From: JBEHWX01 sp048498995 | GTDB taxonomy: Bacteria > Bacteroidota > Ignavibacteria > OLB7 | NCBI GenBank assembly: GCA_048498995.1 | Contig: JBEHWX010000001.1 | Location: forward strand, 62,001-126,000 | Reading direction: 5' to 3' | Length of the DNA: 64,000 nucleotides | Shown here: positions 25,063 through 33,690 of the stretch, in pieces | Numbering within the stretch: position 1 is the first letter of the stretch | Layout: the number at the start of each line of letters is the position of its first letter | Made by a program: the position numbers and the translations under genes | The notes under the pieces: model-generated | Told to the model about the DNA's origin: nothing | Seen by the model: only the letters and a program-made list of their open reading frames with translations | The model's database searches: none

Positions 25063-25257
25063 CTACACCTTTCCCGCGTGTAGAAACTCGGCGAAGCATT
25101 GCCATTGCGAAGCGTCGATCGCGGCGCCGATATCCGGGCGTATCCGGAAGTGATAGAGGCCGAGCGCGTCGCCATCCGGCGTGTACCAGAGCTGAAGCCC
25201 ATCGCGCTCTCCCTGACGCTCGAAGCCGGTCTCATCGAAGGTGAATGGTGCTCGCAT
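25063..25257 (-). pseudogene. Truncated small protein or gene fragment, unknown family
   Basis: A 64-codon frame begins with ATG at 25257, with GGGAGG about ten bases upstream. The product, MRAPFTFDETGFERQGERDG through LWYTPDGDALGLYHFRIRPDIG, has normal amino-acid composition unlike nearby noise frames. It stops abruptly at LHAGKV. It reads like the N-terminal part of a longer globular protein, and the sequence just beyond the stop is the REP-like repeat region. I therefore favour a 3'-truncated gene remnant; a genuine short protein is the alternative. Confidence 0.4.
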
Positions 25258-25453
25258 GGATCGTCGACCTCCCGTTACGTGATCGGCGCGGCGGGGAAGT
25301 CCCGTCCGTCGTCGGATGTTCTGATATGTCGGGCGCGCAACTACGGAATCGGCGCCGGGGCGTGCGAGCCCTCTCGCGGATCAACCCGCTTCCCGCTATC
25401 TTCCCGCATCCGATTCAGCCCGCCCCCGGCTTGCCCGAGCCATCGGTTCACAC

Positions 25454-27565
25454 ATGAACATGTCGACCAAACCGTTCGGAAGATCGATGAACCTTCGCTT
25501 CCTCTGTACCCTTCTCCTCATCGTCATCGCGGGGACCGTCTCCGCCGTGGCGCAGACCGAATCCTACGACGACGTCCTGCTGATCGTCAACGACCGGAGC
25601 TGGGCCTCCCGCGAGATCGGGAAGTTCTTCGCCGAGCGGCGCGGCATCCCGGAGCGGCACATCTGCCATATCGACGTCGACTCGTCGGAGACGATGGACT
25701 CGGCGGTGTTCGTTCCGCTCAAGTGGACGCTGCAGAGCTGGATGGCCGATCGCGGCCTCGTCGACTCGGTCAACTACATCGTCACCACGAAAGGGTGTCC
25801 GCTGCGGGTGCGCACCAGCGTCTGGGACCATTTCGACACGGTCAAGAGCTGGCTCGGCGGCCAGGCCTCCTTCGAAGACTGTCTGGCGCTGATGAACGGC
25901 GCGGACTCCACGCTGATGCTTTCGGTGAAGACGGAGTCCTTCCCGGTCTCCCGTTACTTCGGCTCGAAGGAGCACTTCCGGCGCGATCCGGTCGATCTGC
26001 CGATGTACCTGGTGACCCGGCTCGATGCCTACACGGTCGATCAGGTGAAGAGCTACCTGACGCGCGCCGAGCATCCGGCGGTGATCGGCGACGGACTCTG
26101 GGTGATGGATATCGATCCGACCAAGGATGGGAACAAGAGCTACAAGCCGGGGAACGACTGGCTTCGCGGAGCGCAGACGGCCATCCAGGGGCGTGGGCTC
26201 AATTACCTGTTCAACAACGACACGCTCTATATCAAGAACCAGCAGAGCGTGCTCGGGTACGCCTCCTGGGGGAGCAACGACGCGCATTCCGGCGGGGGAG
26301 AGCAGTCCAAGCCGGGGAATACCTGGCTCGACGGCTCGATCGCCGAGACCTATGTCTCCACCAGCGGACGCTCCTTCATACCGGGCGCCGGCTACGGTCA
26401 GTCGCTCATCGCCGACTGGATCCGCGAGGGAGCCTGCGGCGTGAAGGGCTACACCGACGAGCCCTACCTCACCGCGATCGCGCATCCCGACATTCTCTTC
26501 GACCGCTATCTCTCCGGGTTCAATCTGGCCGAGAGTTTCTTCGCGGCGTCGCAGTACTGCGCGTGGCGGCAGGTGGTGATCGGCGATCCGAAGATGAAGC
26601 TCGGCACCATGATCGTCACCTCCTCCCCCGCGATCGACTTCGGCCAGGTGCCCCGCTACCGGGCCAACGTCGACACGCTCTGGATCAGAAACCGGATGGA
26701 CGTTCCGGTGCTGCTGACCAGCGCGAGCCTCTCCGGCGCCAACGCCGGTGAGTTCCACATCTCCCAGCCCGGCGCCTTTCCGGTCACGCTCGCCCCGTTC
26801 GACTCGATCCGGATCATCGTCGGCTTCGTCGCCACGACCTACACGGCGCGCTCGGCGAAGCTCTCGCTCGGCTACCGGCGCCCCGCCGACACGAGCAATC
26901 TGGCGATGGATGTCTCCCTGGCCGGCACCGGCGTCCGTCCGACGCTCGAGGCGCCGGAGGTGATCGACTTCGGCGCGGTGGCCCCGGGTGACAAGGCGGA
27001 CCGGACGATCACGGTGCGGAACATCACCTTCAGCGACACCGTCACGGTCGGCAGCGTGGCGCTGACCGGCACCGGCGCGAGCCGCTTCTCCGTCCTTCCG
27101 GCCGGCACGGTGAGCCGCGATCTCCCTGGCGACAGCACGATGACGCTCACGGTGACCTACCAGCCCACATCGCAGAACGCCGACTCGGCGATCCTGAAGA
27201 TCACCGGCGGCTTCAAAGGCTCGCCGGTGATGATCCGCCTGATCGGCAACGCGGCGACGAGCAGCGGCGTGATTGCGCTGGGCGACGCCGAGGCCGGCAT
27301 GGCGCTCGACGCCCAGCCGAATCCCTTCACCACGGCCACCGAGCTCACCTACGTCGTGCCGGCCGGCGGCGCGGAAGTGACCATCGAGGTGGTCGATCCG
27401 CTCGGACGGGTCGCCGCCACGCTCGCCGAGGGAGGGCGCGCGGCCGGGACCTACCGGACGTCGATCGACGGCGCCCCGCTGCCGGCCGGGCTCTACCTCT
27501 GCCGCATGACGATGGCCTCCGGTGGTGGCGTCATCTCCCGCGTGGTGCCGCTCGTCCGGCGGTGA
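25454..27565 (+). CDS. TIGR03790-like secreted protein with HYDIN-type repeats and T9SS tail
   Basis: The 703-residue protein has a signal peptide (LRFLCTLLLIVIAGTVSAVAQ). A ~370-residue domain of the TIGR03790 type follows, with DDVLLIVNDRSWASREIGKFF, FAERRGIPERHICHI, VNYIVTTKGCPLRV, and SWGSNDAHSG and GVKGYTDEPYL near its end. Two choice-of-anchor D/ASPM-SPD-2-Hydin-like Ig repeats come next (IDFGQVPRYRANVDTLWIRN and IDFGAVAPGDKADRTITVRN). The type A T9SS tail is AQPNPFTTATELTYVV...GLYLCRMTMASG...VPLVRR. The TIGR03790 domain has no established reaction. A TATCTTCC box at 25397-25404 resembles the Bacteroidota -7 element. The protein is extracellular by inference. Confidence 0.8.
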   Translation: MNMSTKPFGRSMNLRFLCTLLLIVIAGTVSAVAQTESYDDVLLIVNDRSWASREIGKFFAERRGIPERHICHIDVDSSETMDSAVFVPLKWTLQSWMADRGLVDSVNYIVTTKGCPLRVRTSVWDHFDTVKSWLGGQASFEDCLALMNGADSTLMLSVKTESFPVSRYFGSKEHFRRDPVDLPMYLVTRLDAYTVDQVKSYLTRAEHPAVIGDGLWVMDIDPTKDGNKSYKPGNDWLRGAQTAIQGRGLNYLFNNDTLYIKNQQSVLGYASWGSNDAHSGGGEQSKPGNTWLDGSIAETYVSTSGRSFIPGAGYGQSLIADWIREGACGVKGYTDEPYLTAIAHPDILFDRYLSGFNLAESFFAASQYCAWRQVVIGDPKMKLGTMIVTSSPAIDFGQVPRYRANVDTLWIRNRMDVPVLLTSASLSGANAGEFHISQPGAFPVTLAPFDSIRIIVGFVATTYTARSAKLSLGYRRPADTSNLAMDVSLAGTGVRPTLEAPEVIDFGAVAPGDKADRTITVRNITFSDTVTVGSVALTGTGASRFSVLPAGTVSRDLPGDSTMTLTVTYQPTSQNADSAILKITGGFKGSPVMIRLIGNAATSSGVIALGDAEAGMALDAQPNPFTTATELTYVVPAGGAEVTIEVVDPLGRVAATLAEGGRAAGTYRTSIDGAPLPAGLYLCRMTMASGGGVISRVVPLVRR

Positions 27566-27595
27566 GTCGGCGCGATGATTGCGAGATATTGGCCT

Positions 27596-27626
27596 GCCCG
27601 ATCCCAGCCAATGGTTGGGGTCGGGC
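27596..27626 (+). terminator. Hairpin after the TIGR03790-like gene
   Basis: A 14-bp stem (two G-T pairs) is formed by GCCCGATCCCAGCC and GGTTGGGGTCGGGC around AAT, 30 bases after the stop codon. It lacks a T-run. It separates this gene from the aldehyde dehydrogenase that starts at 27670. Confidence 0.5.
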
Positions 27627-27669
27627 GGTGATTCCATGGTTCCGGATCCCTCATCTCAACTCTCCTCAC

Positions 27670-29058
27670 ATGCTTTTGCGAACCATTTCTCCGGTCGACG
27701 GCAGCGTGTACGTCGAGCAGCCGTACGCGACGGCCGCCGAGATCGACGCGGCACTCGCGGCGGCCAGGCGCGCGGCCACGAGCTGGCGCGCAACCTCGAT
27801 CGCCGAGCGCGCGGCGGTCTGCACCGCGTTCGTCGAGGCGATGACCTCGCGCACCGCCGAGATCGCCTCGGAGCTGACGTGGCAGATGGGGCGTCCGATC
27901 GCGCATACGCCGGGTGAGATGCGCGGCTTCGCCGAGCGGGCGCGTTACATGATCTCGGTGGCCGAGAGCGCGCTGGCCGATGTGGTGCCGGAGCCTATCG
28001 ACGGATTCCATCGGTTCATCCGCCGTGAGCCGCTTGGTGTGGTGCTGGCCGTGGCGCCGTGGAATTATCCCTATCTCACATCGGTGAACACCGTGGTGCC
28101 GGCGATCATGGCCGGCAACGCCGTGATCCTGAAGCCCTCGGCGCAGACGCCGCTGGCCGGCGATCGCTTCGCCGAGGCGTTCCGCGAGGCCGGGCTCCCG
28201 GAGGGAGTGTTCCAGGTGCTTCACACCACCGACGAGGATACCTCGGCGATCATCGGACGGCAGGAGATAGATTTCGTCGCGTTCACCGGATCGGTGCGGG
28301 TCGGGCGGATCGTCGAGCACGCGGCGGCCGGCACCTTCTCCGGCGTCGGGCTCGAGCTCGGGGGCAAGGATCCCGCCTACGTCCGATCCGACGCGCGCTT
28401 CGAGCACGCGGTCGAGAATCTCGTCGACGGCGTCCTCTTCAACGCGGGGCAGTCCTGCTGCGGCATCGAGCGGATCTACGTGCACGAGGATATCCACGAT
28501 CGCTTCGTGGAGGCGTTCGCCGAAATGGCCTCCGGCTACACGCTCGGCAATCCGCTCGATCCGGCCACGAACCTCGGGCCGCTGGTGAAGACCTCCGCGG
28601 CCGACGCGGTGCGCCTTCAGGTGGCCGAGGCGATCGCCGCCGGTGCCCGCGCGTTGGTCGATGAGACCCGCTTCTCGGCCTCCCGTCCCGGCACTCCCTA
28701 CATGGCGCCGCAGGTGCTCGTGAATGTCGATCACTCGATGCGGCTGATGCGGGAGGAGAACTTCGGTCCGGTCGTCGGTATCATGAAGGTCCGTTCCGAC
28801 GATGAGGCGCTCGCGTTGATGAACGACAGTCCCTACGGCCTCACCGCGTCGATCTGGACGACCGACGAGGAGCGGGCGCTCGATCTCGGGGCGCGGCTGG
28901 AGACCGGAACGGTGTTCATGAACCGCTGCGATTATCTCGATCCGGCGCTCGCATGGACCGGGGTGAAGGAATCGGGGCGCGGGGTAACCTTGAGCCGGAT
29001 CGGCTACGAGCACCTGACGCGCCCGAAGTCGTATCATCTGCGAACCGTCGTTTCCTGA
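27670..29058 (+). CDS. NAD(P)-dependent aldehyde dehydrogenase
   Basis: The ATG at 27670 (462 residues) starts MLLRTISPVDG, the usual ALDH N-terminus; the 36 upstream in-frame codons are unsupported. Catalytic features are APWNYPY (oxyanion Asn), KPSAQTP (cofactor Lys), LELGGKDPAYV (general-base Glu), the nucleophile in FNAGQSCCGIERIY, and EENFGPVVGI. Length and motifs fit the ALDH superfamily (succinate-semialdehyde/aminobutyraldehyde branch). In the proposed pathway it would oxidise a gamma-glutamyl-aminoaldehyde to the acid. It is flanked by T9SS cargo genes, not by other metabolic genes, so the pathway link rests on the neighbourhood at 10-kb scale. Confidence 0.9.
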   Translation: MLLRTISPVDGSVYVEQPYATAAEIDAALAAARRAATSWRATSIAERAAVCTAFVEAMTSRTAEIASELTWQMGRPIAHTPGEMRGFAERARYMISVAESALADVVPEPIDGFHRFIRREPLGVVLAVAPWNYPYLTSVNTVVPAIMAGNAVILKPSAQTPLAGDRFAEAFREAGLPEGVFQVLHTTDEDTSAIIGRQEIDFVAFTGSVRVGRIVEHAAAGTFSGVGLELGGKDPAYVRSDARFEHAVENLVDGVLFNAGQSCCGIERIYVHEDIHDRFVEAFAEMASGYTLGNPLDPATNLGPLVKTSAADAVRLQVAEAIAAGARALVDETRFSASRPGTPYMAPQVLVNVDHSMRLMREENFGPVVGIMKVRSDDEALALMNDSPYGLTASIWTTDEERALDLGARLETGTVFMNRCDYLDPALAWTGVKESGRGVTLSRIGYEHLTRPKSYHLRTVVS

Positions 29059-29171
29059 TCGTCCGGAGCCGGTCGTCTCCCCGGGACCGGCTCCGGTGCT
29101 TCCACCATCCCGCGCCCACCGCCGGCCGGGCCATCTGCCACGCGCCCTTGCGCGCACTGCCTCGCGACACC

Positions 29172-31490
29172 ATGAAGACCACGCGGATCGTTTCGCTCTG
29201 CCTGCCGCTTCTCCTCTGCTTCGCCACGGCCATCGCCCAGTACTGGGAGCCGGTGCCCGGCGCCATCGATCGCTCCAGCGGGCTCGACAGCGTCTTCGCG
29301 CACACCGACGGAACCCTGTTCGCCTGGTCGGCCAGGAGCCGGTACCGATCGACCGACCGCGGCGCGTCCTGGCAACGGATGGCCGATGCCAACGGCTACG
29401 GCATCCTCCGGAGCGGGCCGGACGGCGCGCTCTACTCGCTCACCTCGCGTGAGCTGCGGCGGAGCACCGACCGCGGTGCGTCATGGACGCGTGTGAGCAC
29501 CCTGGTCGCGGGGGCCGAGCTGACGTTCGCCGGCGCGGATACGATGTGGGTGCTGCAGGATGGACGGCCGCACCGCTCCACCGATCGCGGCGCGACGTGG
29601 CGGCGCATCGAGATGCCGCTGTCGGCGCAGAACGTGATGCTCAGGATGGCGATCGGCGGCGGAGGGCGAATCGCGGCGCGCAGCGAGCTTGGCCTGTATA
29701 CGTCGAGCGATGACGGCGTCACGTGGGACACGGTCGCCAATCGAAGCCTCGGCGCGATCCTCGGACTGGCCTACGATCCGGCGAACAATCTCTACGTCAG
29801 CTTTGGGGAGCGCTTTCAGCGCTCGACCGACAACGGCGCCACCTGGACCTTTCTGGACTCGACGAATTTCATCTCGATGACGGTCGGACGCGCCGGCGAG
29901 CTCTACGCGAACGTCCTCTCCTACAACAACCGCGCGGATCTCGACGGGATCATCCGTTCGACCGATGGCGGCGCCACCTGGACCACGATCTATCGCGGGC
30001 TGGTGACCGGGCCGGCCATCGGGCCGGATGGGGCGCTCGTGGCCACCACCGGGATGCGTGTCAGGATCTCGACCGATGGCGGCATCACCTGGCCGACGCG
30101 CAATGCCGGCATCTCCGATCCGAGCGTGATATCGACGGTCGCGGGACCCGACGGCGCGCTTTACGCGTTCGCCCGCTCCGAGACGATGCACGTCCCCTAT
30201 TATCCGCCGACCGGATTCGCGCTCCACCGGAGCACCGACGCCGGCGCCACCTGGACCTTCCTGCGCGACAGCGTGACCTCCGACCTCCGGATACTTCCGA
30301 ACGGTACGCTCATCGCAACCCAGGTGAGCAGCGAGCGCGCTCCAGATCAGAACCGCACCCGCTCCACGCTCATCCGGAGCGATGACGGTGGCGCCACCTG
30401 GAGCCGTGGCCCGACCGTGGGCGGGGAAATCGAGGCGATCGTCGGCGATGGACAGGGGAACGTCATCGCCGTCAATCTCGAGGAGCTCGGCAAACGAACC
30501 GGTACCACCGGCATTCTCCGCTCGACCGATGACGGACGCACCTGGGCTCCCTCGGGACATCGGCCCTCGTTCACGGCCGCCGCGGTCGCGCCGGACGGAA
30601 CATTCTTCGCCATCTACAACTATTACCAGAACAGCCCCGTGATCACCGAGCGGTTCCTCTATCGCTCCACCGATCACGGCGCCACCTGGACATCCGTGCT
30701 GCGGGACACCGCGGTCGCCGATCTCCTCATCGCTTCCGACGGGACGGTCTACGCGAACATGGCCACGGCGCAGACGAACTACCTGCTCCGGTCGAGCGAC
30801 AACGGCACCACGTGGACGCGGCTGCGGAGCCTGATCTACGCGGACACGTTCGCGCGCGACAGTCTCGACCGCCTCTACCTCTCGCTCTACGACGTGCTGT
30901 CCGGCCCCAAGTCGCTCGTCCGCTCCTCCGATCGCGGCGAAAGCTGGCGGGAGTTGCTCGACTCGGTCAGGATCTGGCAGGTGGTTCCCGGCGCCGGGCG
31001 CGCGATCTATCTGCAGACGGAGAAGGGGCTGCTCCGCTCGACCGACGACGGCGAGAGCTGGACCTCCTTCGCCCTCGGCCTTCCGGCCGATGACGGCAAC
31101 AGCCACCTCACGCGCGGGTCGGATGGACGATTGTACTGTTCCGGCGCGTTCGGAGTGTATCGCTCCACGAGGGGCGCGGATGTGGCCGCGGAGCCTCCGA
31201 GCATGGCCGGCGGAGATGCGCCGCCGAGGCTTGCCGTTCTACCGAATCCGGTGGTCGGCGGCTCCGCCACGATGCTGCTGACGCTCCCACGCGCGGGAGC
31301 CGCGCGCGTGGAGCTGGTGGACCGGCTGGGACACGTGCTGGCCACGATCGGTGACGGCCGGTTCGAGGCGGGGCGACGGTCGATCGCGATCGACGGCGGG
31401 CTGCTGGCATCGCTTCCCGGCGGCATCTACTGGTGCCGCGTGACGACCGAGGAGGGGGCCGCGACGGCGCCGGTGATCGTGGCGCGCTGA
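29172..31490 (+). CDS. T9SS cargo with about 14 BNR/Asp-box repeats
   Basis: The ATG at 29172 (772 residues) begins the signal peptide MKTTRIVSLCLPLLLCFATA. The body is built of about 14 BNR (Asp-box) repeats with the S-x-D-x-G-x-T/S-W core: STDRGASW twice, STDRGATW, SSDDGVTW, STDNGATW, STDGGATW, STDGGITW, STDAGATW, SDDGGATW, STDDGRTW, STDHGATW, SSDNGTTW, SSDRGESW and STDDGESW. This gives one or two sialidase/VPS10-like beta-propellers. No sialidase Arg triad is obvious, so binding rather than catalysis is likely. The type A T9SS tail (LPNPVVGGSATMLLTL...GGIYWCRVTTEEG) follows. The product is probably surface-exposed. Confidence 0.85.
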   Translation: MKTTRIVSLCLPLLLCFATAIAQYWEPVPGAIDRSSGLDSVFAHTDGTLFAWSARSRYRSTDRGASWQRMADANGYGILRSGPDGALYSLTSRELRRSTDRGASWTRVSTLVAGAELTFAGADTMWVLQDGRPHRSTDRGATWRRIEMPLSAQNVMLRMAIGGGGRIAARSELGLYTSSDDGVTWDTVANRSLGAILGLAYDPANNLYVSFGERFQRSTDNGATWTFLDSTNFISMTVGRAGELYANVLSYNNRADLDGIIRSTDGGATWTTIYRGLVTGPAIGPDGALVATTGMRVRISTDGGITWPTRNAGISDPSVISTVAGPDGALYAFARSETMHVPYYPPTGFALHRSTDAGATWTFLRDSVTSDLRILPNGTLIATQVSSERAPDQNRTRSTLIRSDDGGATWSRGPTVGGEIEAIVGDGQGNVIAVNLEELGKRTGTTGILRSTDDGRTWAPSGHRPSFTAAAVAPDGTFFAIYNYYQNSPVITERFLYRSTDHGATWTSVLRDTAVADLLIASDGTVYANMATAQTNYLLRSSDNGTTWTRLRSLIYADTFARDSLDRLYLSLYDVLSGPKSLVRSSDRGESWRELLDSVRIWQVVPGAGRAIYLQTEKGLLRSTDDGESWTSFALGLPADDGNSHLTRGSDGRLYCSGAFGVYRSTRGADVAAEPPSMAGGDAPPRLAVLPNPVVGGSATMLLTLPRAGAARVELVDRLGHVLATIGDGRFEAGRRSIAIDGGLLASLPGGIYWCRVTTEEGAATAPVIVAR

Positions 31491-31526
31491 GAGGAGGGGA
31501 GCTCCGGACGTTCGGCACGCGGTTTC

Positions 31527-31534
31527 TATCTTTG
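31527..31534 (+). promoter_or_regulatory. Bacteroidota-type -7 promoter element TATCTTTG
   Basis: TATCTTTG matches TAnnTTTG exactly, 84 bases upstream of the Fe-ADH start, in the gap after the BNR gene. No clear TTTG is seen at -33. Confidence 0.5.
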
Positions 31535-31617
31535 CGGCCTGACGGTGGTGGTGGCGCGATGACGCCTCCATCTCGCGTCGATCATTGATCTTCCGACATG
31601 TAGCAGGAGAGCGGCAG

Positions 31618-32790
31618 ATGAGCTTCGACCCGGCGACCTTTCGCGCGAACTGGAATTATCCCACGTCGGTCCGCTTCGGGCCGGGGCGTCTTGCCGAGCT
31701 CGGCGAGGCATGCCGCGCGCTCGGCATCGAGCGGCCGCTCCTTGTCACCGATCCGGGACTGGCGGCGCTGCCGATCGTCGATCGCGCGCTCGGTTATGTC
31801 CGCGACGCGGGACTGTCGGTGGCATCCTACCACGATGTGAAGCCGAATCCGGTCGGCAGGAACGTCGACGACGGCGTGCGGGTTTTCCGGGAAGGAGGGC
31901 ATGACGGCGTGATCGCGATCGGTGGAGGAAGCGCGCTCGATGCCGGAAAGGCGATCGCCTTCATGTCCGGACAGCGCCGGCCGATCTGGGACTTCGAGGA
32001 TATCGGCGACAATTTCAAGCGCGCGGATGTCGACGGGATCGCGCCGGTGGTGGCCGTGCCGACCACGGCGGGAACCGGATCGGAGGTGGGACGCGCCTCG
32101 GTGATTACCGACGAGGAGACGCACGCCAAGAAGATCATCTTCCATCCGAAAATGCTCCCCGGCATCGCCATCGACGATCCCGAACTGACGCTCGGACTGC
32201 CCGCGAGGACGACCGCGGCGACCGGCATGGACGCGCTGGCGCATGCGCTGGAGGCGTTCTCCGGCCCCTTCTTCCATCCGATGGCCGACGGCATCGCAGT
32301 CGAGGCGGTCAGGATGATTCGCGAGGCGCTGCCGGTCGCGGTGCGCGACGGCTCGGATCTGGAGGCGCGCTCGAAGATGCTGGCCGCGGCGAGCATGGGA
32401 GCGGCCGCCTTCCAGAAGGCGCTCGGCGCCATCCACTCGCTCAGCCATCCGCTCGGCGCGTTCTATGATCTTCACCATGGCCTGCTGAACGGCGTGGTGA
32501 TGCCGTACGTGCTCCGCTTCAACCGCCCGGCGATCGAGGAGCGGATGGGACGCCTCGCCGGATATCTCGGATTCCCCGAGCCGACGTTCGACGCGCTCTA
32601 CGACTGGATCATGGAGCTGCGCGCCGAGATCGGCATCCCGAACACGCTCGGCGAGCTCGGCGTGGACACCGCCCGCCTGGACGAGCTGGTGCCGATGGCG
32701 CTGGCCGATCCGAGCACCTCCGGCAATCCCGTTCCCCTCGACGAAGCGACAATGCGCCAGCTCTTCGTCGAGTCGATCGCCGGGAGCTGA
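31618..32790 (+). CDS. Fe-type (group III) alcohol dehydrogenase
   Basis: The ATG at 31618 (390 residues) is preceded by AGGAGA at eight bases; the upstream in-frame ATG lacks a site. It has the NAD-binding GGGSALDAGKAIAF motif and PTTAGTGSEV. The Fe2+ ligands are the Asp and His of GMDALAHALEAF and the two His of HSLSHPLGAFYDLHHG. It belongs to the EutG/YiaY-like branch. Close relatives, as I recall, often occur with GS-like ligases, ALDH and gamma-glutamyl hydrolases. I therefore infer oxidation of a gamma-glutamyl amino alcohol to the aldehyde. It is followed 42 bases later by a membrane protein gene on the same strand. Confidence 0.9.
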   Translation: MSFDPATFRANWNYPTSVRFGPGRLAELGEACRALGIERPLLVTDPGLAALPIVDRALGYVRDAGLSVASYHDVKPNPVGRNVDDGVRVFREGGHDGVIAIGGGSALDAGKAIAFMSGQRRPIWDFEDIGDNFKRADVDGIAPVVAVPTTAGTGSEVGRASVITDEETHAKKIIFHPKMLPGIAIDDPELTLGLPARTTAATGMDALAHALEAFSGPFFHPMADGIAVEAVRMIREALPVAVRDGSDLEARSKMLAAASMGAAAFQKALGAIHSLSHPLGAFYDLHHGLLNGVVMPYVLRFNRPAIEERMGRLAGYLGFPEPTFDALYDWIMELRAEIGIPNTLGELGVDTARLDELVPMALADPSTSGNPVPLDEATMRQLFVESIAGS

Positions 32791-32832
32791 GATGCGGCGC
32801 GCATCGGGGCCGGAGGGTACACCGAAATCATC

Positions 32833-33411
32833 ATGAACGGCAACGACGACACATCGCCGGCAACGGAGGCCGCTTCGAGCGGCCTCCGGCACGTCCTGAT
32901 CCTCTCCGGGACGGCGGTGCTGCTGGCCGCGCTGTTCGGCGCGCTCCACAACCAGCTCAGCTACACGGTCGCGCCCGAATACTTCACGAAGTTCAAGTTC
33001 CCGCAGTTCGGCATCGCGGCGCCGTCGCCGAGGCTCGGGGCCTCGCTCGTGGGGGTGCTGGCCTCCTGGTGGATGGGGATTCCGATCGGGCTGGCGCTCG
33101 GCGTAACGAGCCTGAAGCTGACGCGGCCGGCGGAGCGGCTGCGCGAGGCGCTCCGCGCGTGCGGCGTGGTGCTGGCCGTCACGGTCCTCGTGGGGCTGGG
33201 CGGACTGTTCATCGCAACGCGTCAGGTGAGCGCGAGGGGAGCATCCGCTGCCGAGGGAATGATCATGCCGGAGAGCGTCGTCGACAGAGCGGCATTCTAT
33301 CGAGCCGGCGTGATGCACGGTTCGAGTTATCTGGGGGGAATCTCGGGCGTGGTGATCGGCATGGGATATCTCGCCATGCGCTCGCGGAAGCAGAGAAGAG
33401 AATCTCTCTGA
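32833..33411 (+). CDS. Conserved integral membrane protein, unknown
   Basis: The 192-residue protein has four predicted helices (about 19-40, 66-90, 108-130 and 165-185). A conserved-looking periplasmic loop follows the first helix: ALHNQLSYTVAPEYFTKFKFPQFG. I have seen similar NQ(L/I)SYTV(S/A)PEYFTKFKF sequences in proteins of unknown function from other bacteria. It could share the Fe-ADH transcript (42-base gap). No enzymatic motif is visible. Confidence 0.7.
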   Translation: MNGNDDTSPATEAASSGLRHVLILSGTAVLLAALFGALHNQLSYTVAPEYFTKFKFPQFGIAAPSPRLGASLVGVLASWWMGIPIGLALGVTSLKLTRPAERLREALRACGVVLAVTVLVGLGGLFIATRQVSARGASAAEGMIMPESVVDRAAFYRAGVMHGSSYLGGISGVVIGMGYLAMRSRKQRRESL

Positions 33412-33484
33412 AATGCGGATTCACGTCATGTTGACGCATTTCCGAAAAAGCGGATGCACGGTGTGCCGATTCTTTCTTTATAGA

Positions 33485-33500
33485 GCGTTCAATTGAACGC
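33485..33500. repeat. Perfect 16-bp palindrome GCGTTCAATTGAACGC
   Basis: The palindrome is embedded in TAGAGCGTTCAATTGAACGC followed by CGCTAC and lies between convergent genes (stops at 33411 and 33691). It is the same core as the terminator at 15268-15297 and the degenerate copy at 5896. It may serve as a bidirectional terminator. Confidence 0.6.
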
Positions 33501-33550
33501 CGCTACGAGCCGCCGCTGCCATTTTCCATCCCGCGGCGTTTGCCGCGCCG

Positions 33551-33601
33551 GCGATAATTTCATACTTCCGCATTCTCAATTCTCAATTCTCAATTCTCTT
33601 C
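33551..33601 (-). repeat. GAGAATT-type dispersed element
   Basis: On the minus strand this reads GAAGAGAATTGAGAATTGAG (continuing AATTGAGAATG) and then GAAGTATGAAATTATCGCC. It is the same order of motifs as the elements at 6041, 8210-8477 and 48501. It lies 90 bases beyond the stop of the Myb-repeat gene. Confidence 0.6.
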
Positions 33602-33690
33602 AAACACCCGTGGGCAGCCCCGTTTTCGGTGTGATGGTGAAACGGAGCCGCCCCGGGAATCGTGCGATGCGGGGGAATATGTAATCCCGC

